From NCBI GenBank assembly GCA_016808115.1, contig JAEQBH010009450.1, positions 1-64,000 of the forward strand: a DNA stretch of 64,000 nt. The letters are read 5' to 3'. The stretch is from Tetrastigma voinierianum (Eukaryota; Streptophyta; Magnoliopsida; Vitales; Vitaceae). The translations under genes and the position numbers were made by a program. The notes beneath the pieces are model-generated. The model was given only the letters and a program-made list of their open reading frames with translations, was not told the origin of the DNA and did no database searches. Numbering within the stretch: the first letter of the stretch is position 1; each line of letters starts with the position of its first letter. Below are positions 1 through 11,290 of this stretch, in pieces.

Positions 1-651
1 TTGCAAAAAGGTCATGATATTAGATATAAATACATGTTCAAATCTTCATCAGACCCTTTAAAAAAGGAAAATGGAAAATGATTAGGTGCTTTTTTATATG
101 TCATCCCACAAATTGTAGAGGAACCATGTGACTGGATAAAAGAAGAAATAGCAAACCCAGCCCAAAAATATTTAAACGAAGAGCAAAAGATTAACCCCAT
201 TCGACAACTCAAACAAGATCCTCCATTTTTGAAAAGGAAAAAGGCCATTTGAAAGCATATATATATTAAAACATTATATATATATATCGAAGTATACTTG
301 CCTCATGAAGTTCGCACAAATCTAGTCTTTGGTATCTTGTTGATAAACGTTTTGTAGTTAATTTGACAAACACTGAGTACATGTTAACATCGCACACTGG
401 TAAATTAATAAACTCAAGTAGCACTACAACCCTTGTTTTAAGAATTTTTGAGAAAATACAAAGATTTTAAATATGCAATATCTTCCAATATCATCCTTCT
501 CCCTCCATAAAGATGTTTAGGGTAAGAACAAAATTCTAAAGCAGTAACAAGATGGAAGCAAAATATCCAAACGAGCAGCTTATGGGTCTAAATGACAAAT
601 GCAAGGTTTGCACAAGCTTTTTATAAAAGGTCTTGAAAAAAAAAATACCAA

Positions 652-925
652 ATGGAAAGCTTGAACTAAACAAAATTATAGAGCCCATTATGCTTAGACA
701 TCCAAAACAAAACAAAATGGCTAAACCTATAAGGAAAGTCCATGTTGGTAGCTCCAAATGAATGCATTTAGTTAAATAGCTCATCCAAATGGAAAAAGCT
801 GGAACTAAAACAAAATTACAGCCCATTATGCTTAGAGACATCCAAAACAAACTAGCAATGCACGAACTCAGCGAGTCCATGTTGCGCCTGTGATGAATGT
901 GATGAATAAATATCATCCACTCATT
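652..925. repeat. Imperfect tandem duplication, unit about 137 bp
   Basis: The block from 652 (AATGGAAAGCTTGAACTAAA) recurs from about 787 (AATGGAAAAAGCTGGAACTA). Both copies continue through CAAAATTA, GCCCATTATGCTTAGA and CATCCAAAACAAA, then reach AGTCCATGTTG. Small substitutions and indels separate them. The duplication explains the apparently repetitive open frame read on the minus strand here, which should not be called a gene. Confidence 0.75.
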
Positions 926-2406
926 GTGTAAATATTTGCTGTCACTTCTTCAGGGGAAAATTCCCTTAAGACACATGTCTGTAATCAATATCAGGGAAAC
1001 ATATTTTTCTCTAAAATTAGAATTGTAGAGTTTGTTAGGAAAGAAAAAATGAGGTGAAAAAAATGAGGAATCAAGTTCTAATCCAACTTAAGTGTTGAAA
1101 AAGGCTATTAGTATTACAGTTTTGCAACATTAATGTCAGCTTACAAGTTCATGCACCAAAGATCCATGCTCCACATGGATATTGTCGATGTTGAGGGAAA
1201 ACTTATGACTCCGATATAGGTCATGATATAACTAAGATCGCGAAATGATGAAAGAAGATTGGTGTATCAAGTGATCACGCTTGATTCTACCCAAAATAGT
1301 GGAATTTTTATAAAGATGCGATCAATCTCAAGTTATCAAACTTGAGAAGATATAAATATTTTTACTTATTAACTACCTAAATTTCAAAAGAATCTCCCAA
1401 ATGCATCCAATCATCAAACTAATAGACTTGGCCACTAAGATTCACTAAGTAAATAATTAAATGACATATAAATATGATGCTTTTTTAACTGTAGCGGTTC
1501 TCAAGACCTCATGAATCGATCAAATTAATGGCTTTAAGTTCCTGTTTCTTAACTCAAGTTCACATAGCCATACACAAATAAAATGAGATTCATAACACAA
1601 GACAGGATAAATCAAAAATAACAAACAAAATTTTCATGTCACATTTATAAGAACATAAGATTTGAAAATCCCAAGGTCAGAGGAAAATTAAATTATAATG
1701 AAGACTTCATATGGCAATGATGATTTTTATAGGTTTTTTGAGAAGGGTAAGAGATGATGCCATGCCAAATGAAACCATCAATAATGACAAAAAAAAAGAA
1801 TAAATGACTGAGAGAACAGATGATCTTGATGTCTATACAAAATGGTTAATTAGAGATCAAGAGTAGAAACGAAAATTTAAGTCTAAATATATGGCAATTA
1901 AATGAACCATGGATGGAACACAAGTTATCATGTCTGTAAAACGCAAAATTCCTGAATAAGATTAGCGTGTCTCTTCGAGTAAAAATCAATTTAAGTTATA
2001 AGAGAACCAAACCAGTTTTCTTTCTATAGGAAAAGGTCATATGACTACACTAGGTTACTTTATTTTGATACTAAGTATAGATAGGCATAATATCATTTTA
2101 AAATTTTATAGAAAAAACATCAATTATATTAATAACAAATTAACAAAAGAGGCATTAAGTAACACAACAAAATAATAAATGCACCGCCAAAAACATACCA
2201 ATACACCCCTCCCCATACCCACCTCCGCATTTTGCTACTGACAAATAATGATGATGACACTATTGTTAAAATCATAATAAAATGGTCAAAAATTAACTTT
2301 GGCCTACTATGGTTCTGGGTGAGACGCCTAAGAATCATTTACATCAAATCCAAGTCATTATAAAGAGAAAATCAATGAAGCTAATGATATGCAGAAGATT
2401 GAACTT

Positions 2407-2661
2407 ACTGGTTTCTACATAGAGCTAGAGCTCATTTTTTGGAGTCCCTTGCAAACTGGTTTGAAAGGTCCATCCAATACAGTAAGAACATAATGTAATG
2501 TTTTTCAATGGTCGGATTAGAAGAATTTCATCATGGATGGCATATTTTCCTCTTGCTTCCAAGAGAAGATTCAGTTTCCATTGGAGTTTTGCTCCCATTT
2601 TCTCGTGGTATAATCCACCAAAGTTTAACCCAAAAAGGCACATGAACTCAGATCCCTCCAA
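2407..2661 (-). other. Possible exon remnant, unrecognised
   Basis: On the minus strand about 78 codons are open. Further on, at 2408-2403, lies a good plant 5' splice-donor match (CCA|GTAAGT). The stop codon TAG falls before the donor, so if this is an exon it would be the last coding exon with an intron in its 3' UTR, or the donor is chance. I recognise no domain, and a convincing acceptor is not obvious. Listed only because the composition looks protein-like in an otherwise stop-rich region. Confidence 0.12.
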
Positions 2662-4974
2662 TCATCACATAAAAATAAATAAAATATGTAACTCTACAAT
2701 AGGTAAATAACTTATCAAAATAATTTATTCCATTTTGGAGACGAATGATACCATTACTTCTCATGAAGCCATTTTTAGGATAGGATAAGGGTGTGAGGCA
2801 AAATTGACTATGATTTCTACCCTTTTTTTTTTTTTTTTTTCTATGAATAAGAGGTTGAATTACAATCCGAATGACAACAGCCACAATAATAAAAGTCAAG
2901 CTCCTGTAGCACATAACAAAAGGTAAACTTAATCAATATCTTTCATCGCGCTCTATAAACCACTTAAAAGAATCTTAAAGCTCAAAATTACACAGCATCC
3001 AAGATATTCTTTATATATTTTTTCTTTTCAGACTTAGTGTGTTGAGTGGTAGTGGAAGAATTAATTCTTTCTTTGAACATGATCAATAGTTAGGAGAGTC
3101 AACATGATCAAGGAAAACAATCATTAAGGCACATCCACTATGTCCAATCATATGGTCCTCTTATACGCCTCTCAGAAATAATAAGAACATTTACATATCC
3201 TTTAATAAGGAAATATTGATACTATATATTAATTATGAAATTGCCTCCTCGAGAACAAAATTCGAATCATTCTCTTGGGAAATCTAGTACTTGGTATCAA
3301 AATGAAATATGAGAAAGCCCAAACACAAATTTAAAAAGTACAATGCCCAAAGTCATGAATTGAAATTCTTATTTACTATTAAAAATAATCACATTATCAC
3401 ATGAGAAACAATTTTGGATAAAAGGTAAATGAATTAAGAAATGGAGGATTTAGAGGGAGCAGAGGGAAACAAATTAGAAGTTTGAACTAACATACTTGTA
3501 AGGAAAATGAATTAAGAAAGGGTTTCAAGAGATTAGAATAAACATATTCCACCCAAAAGTTATTGAATTTGGATGGTATGCATTTTCACATTCAAAAATA
3601 AATTTCTACATGCCTGTTTTCCTCATTCCTGTTTTACTTTAATACTAAAATAGAGAGGCTATGCCTATGTTTATGACAAAAAATGGGCGAGAGAAAAACA
3701 AAGCATATGAGGAGAAAAGTGAGAAAATATTAATACATTTAATGATAATAAATTATTTATATACCTACTTACAAACTCATATTTCCAAAAAATATTAAAT
3801 TTCCAGCTAATTCCAATTATATTTTATTCTCTTTCCTTTTTAATACTAAAATCAAGGAAAATATTTGCCCTCGTTTTTTCCTTCTTTCATGGGTCATTTC
3901 CTGTACAAAAGCTAGACGAGAAGATCTCCTTCAAAACTAAAGATGAACATAATGAAATAAATTCATCCCCTTTTTAATCAAATATAGTTTTTTACAATAT
4001 TGGGGATAATTCATTCTTTTCAACCAAATGAATCCGTGAAATGTGCTGAAATCAAAGTGGAGCTAAAAGTGATGTCCGCGAACTCCCCATGTGTAAATCT
4101 TGCTAATGGGTTGAGATGAAATTGCTTGCTTTGTTTTCGTTATTTAATTAAAAGGGAACAATCTATCAGTCCCAAAATCATAAAATCAACCATTTTCTAT
4201 CTTGCATCTTGAAGATGCATTTTAAACATAGATGCCCATCTTCCTCTCTTCCTCTTCCTCTCGATTATTATCTTCGGTAAACTCTTAAAGAGGGAAAGGA
4301 ATCAACAAATAAAGAGAAGAACATTACCTAGAAAGGTCTTGACCTCCCGCATCGTACCACCCTCAAGCAAAATCCCTATATTTGACCAACTCGAAATTAG
4401 AGGAAAATATGATGTGATAATTATCAAACAATAAAGGAAACAAAATACCATTAATAGAGAAAACAGAAGGGAGAAGGAGACAAACTTTGTGATTCAAAGA
4501 ACATGACCTAAAATAGTCAAGAAGAGGCTGGTAACAAATCTCTCTTCACAAAACAAGAACGCCATACCTTTAATCTCTTTTTAACTTTGTTGTTAAAACC
4601 CTAAAGACCACAAACTAAAAACTTATTCTCATATTACTCTTAAAACTCAATCTCACACGACTCAGGAAACACTTAATAGTGTAATATAATCAACATAAAT
4701 GATTCAAAAAAATTAGAGAGATATTTACATGAATAAATTAGAGATTTAGAGGATCAAACCACAACAATAGGTACTGCTACCACAAGTGAACTCAAGAAAA
4801 CAAAGGATAGGAGCTTCTCTCAGATGATGTTTGAAGATGAGTTGTAGATAATATATTTCCGATGAAAATTCGATTGTGGTTTGTCGACAATATTAAGGAA
4901 CTCGCCACAAGATTTTTGTGAGGTGCTCTGGTTTAGGTGGGCTCAGGGTTTGTAAGTAATTATATAATGGAATG

Positions 4975-5151
4975 AAATAGTTGACGCTTCTTACGAGCGG
5001 CGATCGATCACCCATAGTACTATTATTTCTTTCCATAAGAAGCCAAGAGGCGTCTTTGGCCCAAGTGTCAATAATAGCAATTTTTATTATTTACAATGAC
5101 GCTAAAGCGCCATCAATTTGAGCGTCATTAACTTGAATTTTCAGAGTAGTG
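4975..5151 (-). mobile_element. Terminus of a CACTA (En/Spm-like) DNA transposon
   Basis: Read on the minus strand from 5151 the sequence begins CACTACTCTGAAAATTC. It is followed by short subterminal repeats of the GACGC/GCGTC type: GCGTC at 5122, GACGC and GCGCC at 5098-5112, GGCGTC near 5048 and GACGC near 4983. A CACTA end followed by short subterminal repeats is the hallmark of CACTA transposons. AATGACGCT (5095) and AGCGTCATT (5121) form an inverted repeat. The element would extend leftwards. I did not find the opposite CACTA end in 1-4900, so it may lie outside the window, and no transposase frame was recognised. Confidence 0.5.
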
Positions 5152-5204
5152 TATGAACAATATATTTTTATGCTTATCAAAGATGTACACATGGTAGTAG
5201 GAGG

Positions 5205-5885
5205 GTGAATGAATATACTGCTAAATTTTTTAGATTGGCAAAGAGGAATCACTTACCAAAAAGTGAGAACCAAACCAAGGCCTTAGAAGTGGAGGGAATG
5301 AACTTTCTAACTATTGTTCATGACCCATCCTCAGTTATGGGCGAGTATAAGGAGACCCAAGTAGTGCATTTGATGGTTGTGAAGGGAGAAGTAGAAAGTA
5401 GATATTTAGTTGTGGCTCAAACTCCAATGGAGGTGCAAACTTTGTTGAAGGAGTTTGATGATGTGATTCTTGAGGATCTACCGATAGAGTTACCTCCTAT
5501 GCATAACATACAACACCATATAGATCTGATTCCAAGTGCTTCTCTTCCTAATGTGCCTCATTATAGGATGAGTTCCAAGGATAACAAAATCTTAAGGGAG
5601 AATGTAGAAGAGTTGCTAAGTAAGGCATAGTCCGCTTAATATGAGCACATGTGTGATACCAATTTTTTTAAGGCCTAAGAAAGTATGGTTGGTAGATATG
5701 TATCGAGCAGTAAAGGACAATAAAAGTATTGTTGGATGTAGATTTCTTATTTCAAGGTTGGATGATATGCTTGATCAGTTAAGTGGAACAGTTGTGTTTA
5801 GCAAGATTGACTTTGAGGGATGACTATCATCAAATCAAAATCCGTTTAGGTGATGGTGGAAGATAGCATTCAAGACAAGGGATGA
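5205..5885 (+). pseudogene. Ty3/gypsy chromovirus-like gag-protease-RT remnant
   Basis: The reading begins with a gag-like patch (EYTAKFFRLAKRNHL), then jumps to the protease/RT linker. It continues with EFDDVILEDLPIELPP, HHIDLIPSASLPN and YRMS, the usual approach to the gypsy RT domain. After a stop at 5628-5630 RT continues from 5641 with IPIFLRPKK, then RFLISRLDDMLDQLSG and VFSKIDF, and in another frame YHQI at about 5828. The catalytic YxDD part is missing because the sequence jumps at about 5885 to the C-terminus of integrase. This is an internally deleted, frameshifted copy. The family looks like a plant chromovirus; the exact clade is uncertain. Confidence 0.85.
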
Positions 5886-6060
5886 CCATAGCAAGCTTCA
5901 ACAAAGAAAGTATGGATCGTACCAAATTGTTAAAAATATCAACAACAATGCTTATGTGGTTGACTTACCAAGTTGGATGTGGATTTCATAGATCTTCAAT
6001 GTTGCTGATCCTACCTTGTTCCGGCCACGTATGAGTCTTGGATATCCAGAAGTAACTCAA
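5886..6060 (+). pseudogene. Ty3/gypsy integrase C-terminal remnant
   Basis: In the plus strand HSKLQQRKYGSYQI, INNNAYVVDLPSW and FNVADPTLF are readable. These match the conserved C-terminal integrase tail of plant chromoviruses (RKYGPF..., NAYVVDLP..., FNVADL...). It directly follows the truncated RT. The whole of RNase H and the catalytic integrase core has therefore been deleted between about 5885 and 5890. An in-frame stop lies at about 5990. Confidence 0.85.
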
Positions 6061-6082
6061 GGACAAGTTCTTCATAAGTGAA

Positions 6083-6422
6083 GGTGTCTAACGCGGGGCT
6101 TTAGATCAAATCAACCAAAATCCTTATTTTGGTTGTTTTGAGATATTATCTTTATTTTTTAAGATATTATTTTTATTTCCTATTATTGTTTTAGGAGTAT
6201 TATTTTCTTTCCTATTATTGTTTTGGAGTATTATTTTCTTTCCTATTACACCTTAAGTATAATGTCTAGGTATAAATAGATGTTTTAGATTTGTTTGTGG
6301 ATCAAGTATCAATTTATCAATAAATTCAAAGCTTTTGCTTTACTCTGTTCTTTGGATTGAGAATTGGTCTCTAGATTGAGACGTTTTATTCTTATTGATC
6401 AATCGCGCTACACACTGCGTCA
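6083..6422 (+). repeat. 3' LTR (partial) of the chromovirus-like element
   Basis: Downstream of the integrase tail comes AT-rich sequence with promoter-like and processing-like signals: GGTATAAATAGA near 6270 as a TATA box and CAATAAATTC near 6320 as a polyadenylation-like site. It ends in CACTGCGTCA at about 6422. TATTATTTTCTTTCCTATTA is repeated in tandem at 6200-6245. Position and signals suit an LTR; the left edge is not fixed. Confidence 0.5.
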
Positions 6423-6585
6423 CTGAAGCTCATGGGTTATCTTTGAAAGTTTTATTTGAGAATATATTTTTTAGATTTTGTTTGAAATTAGAGTTTTAAC
6501 TGCTCATTTTTCATTTTTTTTAACATCGTTTTTATCCTTTTATATGCATCTGCTTAGTTAGTTTGGGTAAAAGGTAGAAGAAACT

Positions 6586-6756
6586 GCGTAAAAGAGAAAT
6601 GACTTGAAGGAAGAACAACATAAACAAAGGAATTCTCTAAAACTTCAATTAACTTATAATCTGAGATCAGTATTTATACAAACACAAAATTTTCTAGAGA
6701 GAAAGTTAGTTACAGATAAGAGAGGCATCTAAAGGTAATTAGTTACAGATCCAACA
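6586..6756 (-). repeat. Copia-type LTR, minus orientation
   Basis: On the minus strand the segment starts TGTTGGATCTGTAACTAATT at 6756. It contains GTATAAATACTGATCTCAG at about 6675-6657, a TATA box in typical short copia LTR context. The short length and TGTTGG start suit Ty1/copia LTRs. The left end is approximate and no second copy was seen in the window. Confidence 0.45.
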
Positions 6757-6758
6757 AC

Positions 6759-6977
6759 TTACTGCAGGAGGTTAGAAGTCATAAAGTACACTTGCATTAG
6801 TTCTAGTGAAGAACAAGTTCTATTGCTATTACATTTAGATGTCAGCCAGCAGTTGAAACCGGTGGGTTTTTGCTTTAACACCGACCATATCTTATTGTTC
6901 TGAATGTACCTGGTCTTAATTAGCAAAGAATGGGTATAGTTGGCAGAAACAAAGGATAGAGTGACAATAGACACCAT
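6759..6977 (-). pseudogene. Possible copia RT debris
   Basis: The minus strand is open for 72 codons and contains FVSANYTHSLLIKT. This faintly resembles the copia RT stretch before the catalytic motif (F.QS..DHSLF.K). It lies next to a minus-oriented copia-type LTR, which suits a decayed element. The match is short, with no catalytic motif, so it could be chance. Confidence 0.25.
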
Positions 6978-7104
6978 TCTCCTTCTTGCTTCTGATGGGT
7001 ATTGTTATATGTTGTAAAATAAGAATAAGAGAGTTATTGAACAAAAAGGGAAGCAACTAGAAATTCTGGTGAAGCCATTGTTATAGAAGATGATTATAGT
7101 GATG

Positions 7105-7510
7105 GAAACCTCCTAATTGTTTAATGGCTTACTTCAAACCTTCCTCGAGGTCAGATTCTTATCCAAGTTGTATGTTTCATATGTGTCCTACTCGGGATTG
7201 GTTTTCAACATATAAAACTGTGTCTAAAATGGTAGTGTTGATAGGAAATAATACATCATGTAAGATTGTTGGAATTGGAACAATCCAAATCAAAAAATTT
7301 ATGGGGATTATTAGGACACTTGGTAATGTGAGCATTGCCCTGAATTTGAAGAGAAACATGATTTCTTTGAGTATTCTTGATTCAAAAGGATACCAATACA
7401 CTGGTGAATGTGAAGTTTTGAAGATCAAAAAAGGTCTCTGTGTTGTTATGAAATGGCAGAAAATATCTAACAAGTTATATGTCTTATTGGGTTCTACAAT
7501 TATAAGTTAA
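7105..7510 (+). pseudogene. Ty1/copia protease and GAG-pre-integrase remnant
   Basis: The frame reads DSYPSCMFHMCPTRDWFSTY, then GNNTSCKIVGIGTIQIK, RTLGNVSIALNLKRNMISL and LDSKGYQYTGE. It ends with VVMKWQKISNKLYVLLGST. This is the copia aspartic protease (family consensus D-S-G-[AC]-[ST] then HM; here D-S-Y-P-S, so the catalytic glycine position is changed) and the start of the GAG-pre-integrase domain. It is open for about 128 codons and then breaks off. Zinc-finger HHCC, integrase and RT are missing to the right. Confidence 0.9.
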
Positions 7511-7794
7511 GTAGTTGTTGTTGCTCTTGCTATTTCATTTAGTGTTATTGTTGTGGGTAAAGTTGGTACTCATGATAATTCTACAAATATGAGGACCAAC
7601 ACTTCCTATAGCCAAGTTTAAGCATTGCTTGAATTCAATGACATTCATTGTTGATTTTGCCATTATGGGCTTTTGTGGAAATGCTGAGATTTTTGCTAAA
7701 AGTTTGAGCTTATTCATTACATCGAATTCATGGCCGCGTGGAGCTTGTTAGAGCTTTTGCGGACTCGAATTGCTTTGATTCACCCAAAAAGTTT

Positions 7795-8080
7795 CGGAAG
7801 TTATATCACATAAACTTTCTAGGGTTTTTTTAATTTTTTGTGAAACTCCCAATAGCTCACATTCGATCTTATTAGGATCGGGTCCTATTTAGATTTGGAA
7901 TATAGATATGTAATGTATTTTTAGATTTTTGGGGCTCTATAAAGTAATAGCCACCATACTCCAATCTTATATCCTAATTTTCATATTGTGGATTTCCTCT
8001 GCTCGTGGTTTTTCCCTATTTAGGGTTTCCACGTAATTCTAGGTATTTTCTTTATTTTAACAACAAGATAGAGCATTTAG
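7795..8080 (+). repeat. Probable copia LTR (plus orientation)
   Basis: This stretch contains a TATA-like GGCTCTATAAAGTAATAG at about 7930-7950 and ends in CTCGTGGTTTTTCCCTATTT, GGGTTTCCACGTAA and TTCTAGG. Those strings are typical of the R-U5 end of plant copia LTRs. It follows a plus-strand copia remnant after a gap, as a 3' LTR would. The exact ends and a partner copy were not found. Confidence 0.5.
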
Positions 8081-8559
8081 CGACCCTCGTACCATGTCAA
8101 CAATTAATTACAATATTCCACTATTGAATCAAAACACTAGATTTTCGTCATGATGGGTAAATTTGCAGTTTGTGCTCGCTCATTGGATAAGATAAATCAT
8201 TCTTATAATTATAGATAGACAATGCACTCCACTCATCGATAAGATAAATTTTATTCCTATAATTAAAAAATAATTATGTTTATTTTTTTCATTCAAAGTA
8301 TATTTTCTTCATTTTTACTTTAATCATATTTTAGACACGGCCCTGCGTTTATTAATTTGCCTTCTTCCACTCATCTTCCCTACCATCCTTACATCATAAA
8401 ATTCCAATTCTTCTTATCCTGGATGATAATTTTCGACTACACCATCTTCTTGTCAGGAAACCATAAATCTCTACGGTCCAAAACAAACCTCATATAATAT
8501 TGGTTTCCTAAGTTTTGCATAAAGCTCATTGGATGAGTATTTTCAACATTCTACCTGCT
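8081..8559. other. AT-rich spacer
   Basis: No coding similarity, repeat partner or regulatory signal was recognised in these 480 bases between two copia fragments. Confidence 0.5.
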
Positions 8560-8785
8560 GATAGTTTTTCATTTGCTAAAATCCATGGCAATGACATTGC
8601 GGGCATCTTTAGTCTATGTAAATGATATCGGCATACCTAGCTAGCAATAATAATGAATATGCTGACAAATTGCAAGTCTTACTTGAATAAACATTTTAAA
8701 CTCAAGGATTTGAAAAAGTTTGAAGTATTTCATAAGCCTTAAAACTTCTAGATTCGATAAAGAAATCTCTCTTAATCAGACACCA
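8560..8785 (+). pseudogene. Ty1/copia RT fragment
   Basis: Across two frames the plus strand reads SLVYVNDI (catalytic YVDD changed to YVND), then YLNKHFKLKDL-like residues. KYFISLKTSRFDKEISLNQ matches the copia RT block KYFLGLEVARS..GISLSQ. Stops and shifts separate the pieces. It ends abruptly at about 8785, where LTR-like sequence starts. Confidence 0.7.
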
Positions 8786-8805
8786 TTATGCATTGCGCCT
8801 GGCTG

Positions 8806-8836
8806 GGTATTTAGTACTGCATGGAGAACACAGACC
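8806..8836. repeat. Fragment shared with the C1 copia LTR
   Basis: GGTATTTAGTACTGCATGG then AGAACACAGA also occurs at 63447-63477, inside the C1 5' LTR, with a two-base difference. Here it stands alone between a copia RT remnant and the C2 LTR. It is probably a truncated solo LTR piece of the C1 family. Confidence 0.5.
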
Positions 8837-8837
8837 G

Positions 8838-9178
8838 TGTTATGGCATGTGACTCATTTTGAGAGTAAAAGGGGACAAGTGCCGAAGTGGAGAGACAGCA
8901 CTGCCTTCAGGCATATTCTCTTTGTTGAGGGGACGAAAATATAGGTTAGGATTGAGGCTTCGCCGCAGATGGTACTAAGCCATGTTCAAGGTATAAGGGT
9001 ATTTTTATAATTTGATCATATCCAAGGTTATTATAAATACCTCCTATGTAACCCTATTTTTGTAAATGTTGAAATTTTAAGTCAGTTGCTCCTGTAAAGG
9101 AGTACACCAACAGCCATGTACCAGATTATGGTTCTTGTTTTTTTTTCTCCGATTCTTATCGCCATTGTTGCACGATTC
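8838..9178 (+). repeat. C2 5' LTR
   Basis: The segment starts TGTTATGGCATGTGACTC and has a TATA-like GGTTATTATAAATACC at about 9025. It ends GTTGCACGATTCACA at about 9183. It is followed by ACTACTATCAAAGTG (about 9187), which resembles the tRNA-iMet primer site TGGTATCAGAGC used by most copia elements, and then by the gag start. The matching 3' LTR is absent. Confidence 0.6.
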
Positions 9179-9209
9179 ACAAATAACTACTATCAAAGTG
9201 TAGGCTACT

Positions 9210-9935
9210 TATGGCGCAAATCTACTCCTACAAAAACATAGTGAAGTTCGACATATCCGAGAACTGGATTATGGCAAATTGATATATGATGTCAAGTTAG
9301 GTTCGGGTGAAGGCGCTGAGTGGAAACAACTTGAAGAAATGAATGTCACGAATTAGAAGGATTCGAAACGTAAGGTCGGATCAACTTTTTTATAGATGTG
9401 CTTAGTCACGAGATGGATGTACATGTCATTGATGAGGAATCTCTAATGCAGAACTTGCTTAAAGTTAGAGAATCAAGACATGTCAAAGTCATCGATTAAA
9501 CAAGCTACTCGAAGAAGTCAAAGGTGAAGAGGGTTAGTACTAGATCAAAAATAAACTTGCTTAATCATACCATTAGTGATCTTTAATCGAAAGATGTGAA
9601 GTTCGAAGAGGAAGACATGGCACTGATTTTACCGAATTCTCTACCCGAGTCTTATGACAATCTAGTTACTACTGGCGCGGGAAAGAAACCTAGAATTGAG
9701 GATATCAAAGGTTCCAGCTTACTTAGCCTTAATCAGCTAAAGAAAGCCATGATGGGAGTTCATAGGTGGAAGGGTTAAAAGCTGGCGGGTAATCAAGAGC
9801 TATGGGAGAAACAAGTCTCAGAGGAGTCGTTTAAAACAAATCTCGATCTAAATTGAGGAGAATGAAGGATATTCAATGTTACAAGTGTGGGAAAAAGGGG
9901 CACATTAAACGAGAATGTCCATAATGGAAGAAATG
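9210..9935 (+). pseudogene. C2 gag with zinc knuckle
   Basis: Gag probably starts at ATGGCGCAAATCTACT (9210). The UBN2-type region is broken until 9596, where EEDMALILPNSLPESYDNLV is readable, a well-conserved copia gag block. LLSLNQLKKA follows. The knuckle CYKCGKKGHIKREC (9873-9914) keeps all four CX2CX4HX4C ligands. At least two frames are needed and many stops interrupt the first half. The product would coat element RNA in virus-like particles; this copy cannot make it. Confidence 0.9.
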
Positions 9936-10017
9936 GAACACAGAAAACAAAGATGGTTCATCAAAGTCTGGGAATGTAGTAGAAAAAAGGAGACTCGGAG
10001 AGCAGTAATGGTGATAT

Positions 10018-10615
10018 GCTTTCAGCTTCATCCAATCGAGATCATCTGACAGATTCTTGGAATATGGATTTAGCTTGTTCTTATCATACTTGCCGCCTAA
10101 TAAAGCTGGCTTCTGACACTTACAAGTGTGTAAATTCTAGTTTTTTCTAATGAGCAATGATGTTTCATGCGGTGGTTGTCTAAATAGGGAATATCGAAAG
10201 CAGATGTTTGATGGTGTCATTAGAACACGTGATGTTATTATGTTCTGATCCTAGGAAGAATCGATTTCATTAGGGCTCTATACGACAATGATTTTGAACT
10301 ACAAATATGCCTATGGAGTAATGAAAGTGAGAAAAGGTCTTGATAAAGGATAAAGGTAGTTTTTTAACAAGGAATATCTACAAACCCGATGGGTACCAAA
10401 ATCAGAAGTGGAGTCGCAACCGTGAGAGTCAAGTTGGATAAAGGTAACCTTGTGGCATATGCAGTTAGGGCATAAGGTAAGCATGGGATGATGGAGCTTC
10501 ATAAGAGAAAACTATTGAAGGGTGGAAAACCATGCAAGCTTGAGTTATGCAAATATTGTGTTTTTGGGAAACAAAATAAGGTGCAGTTCAAGACAACCAC
10601 ACACAAGATAGAGGG
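10018..10615 (+). pseudogene. C2 protease and GAG-pre-integrase
   Basis: LTDSWNMDLACSYHT is the protease active-site region. The consensus D-[ST]-G-[AC]-S-Y-H-M is changed to D-L-A-C-S-Y-H-T, so the catalytic glycine is lost. NDVSCGG, KQMFDGVIRTR and later PRKNRFH follow. The GAG-pre-integrase/zinc region reads QLGHKVSM, then KGGKPCKLELCKYCVFGKQ at about 10515-10575, keeping the CXXC pair. Stops and shifts occur between blocks. Confidence 0.88.
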
Positions 10616-11290
10616 ATTCTTGATTATGTTCATATAGACGCCGGGGGGGCCGTGGATAGACAACATTCTCAGAGGTGCCAGACATTTGTGAGTTTTACTG
10701 ATTACTCATGAAAATTTTGGGTACTTCATGCGATATTTAAACTTTGCCAAGTTTAAGCCATGGAAAGTCATGGAAAACAAGACAAGAAGAAAGATCAAAT
10801 GCCTCGGTTGGATAAAGGCAATGCATTACACGATCTTGGCATCTGATAAGTGTGCGAGGAGCATGGAATTGGGCAGAAGCACTTCACACTCATCACACCA
10901 CACGTAATGGTGTGGCAAAGAGAATGAACATATCTATTGCCAAGAGCCTGCATCGGGATCAATGCATGGCTAGAGGAAGAAGTTCGGCAAGAGGTAGTGA
11001 TATGGCATGCCATCTGATCAATAGGTCACCAAGGGCAACATTAGATGGGAAATCGGTAGGAGGCTCGACAAGGAGGTAGACTACTTTAAAGGATAGAGTT
11101 TGGATGTCCAACCTTATCACATATTATTGGATAAGGAGTACAAAGATTGATGCAAAGTCTAGACAATGCATCTTTCTAAGATATAAAAAAAGGGTTAAAG
11201 GCTTTAACTTGTGGGATCCAATGGGAAATAAGGTGGTGATTAGTAGAGATGTGATTTTTGAATGAGTTTGTTGCGTAACACTGTAAAGAA
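10616..11290 (+). pseudogene. C2 integrase core
   Basis: The rve core is readable in pieces: HSQRCQTFVSFTDYS (first catalytic Asp region), a degraded middle, then HHTTRNGVAKRMN (family T.QQNGVAERMN, near the catalytic Glu). MACHLINRSPRATLDGK follows at 10984-11055. The tail near 11140-11265 has CIFLRYKKRVKGFNLWDP-like residues and VVISRDVIFE. At least three frames are used. An unaligned stretch, 11290-11540, separates it from RT and matches the variable linker of copia pol. Confidence 0.9.

Larger units (their letters stand above)
1..5146. other. AT-rich region without a supported gene
   Basis: No retrotransposon domain and no convincing gene is visible here. The sequence is AT-rich with homopolymer runs (poly-T near 2820-2842) and frequent stops in all frames. 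Short open stretches exist, such as 95-250 on the plus strand and 12-248 on the minus strand, but these overlap on opposite strands and I recognise neither product. The region could be intron or intergenic DNA, or the interior of the CACTA-type element that seems to end at 5151. Confidence 0.6.

Noticed and set aside
536..916. 126-codon minus-strand frame with several hydrophobic stretches, resembling a membrane protein
   Set aside because: The apparent repeats come from the 137-bp DNA duplication, and poly-A runs create the phenylalanine-rich segments.
2425..2661. Host gene exon
   Set aside because: A single splice donor match and 78 codons without a recognised domain or acceptor are not enough; kept only as a very low-confidence feature.
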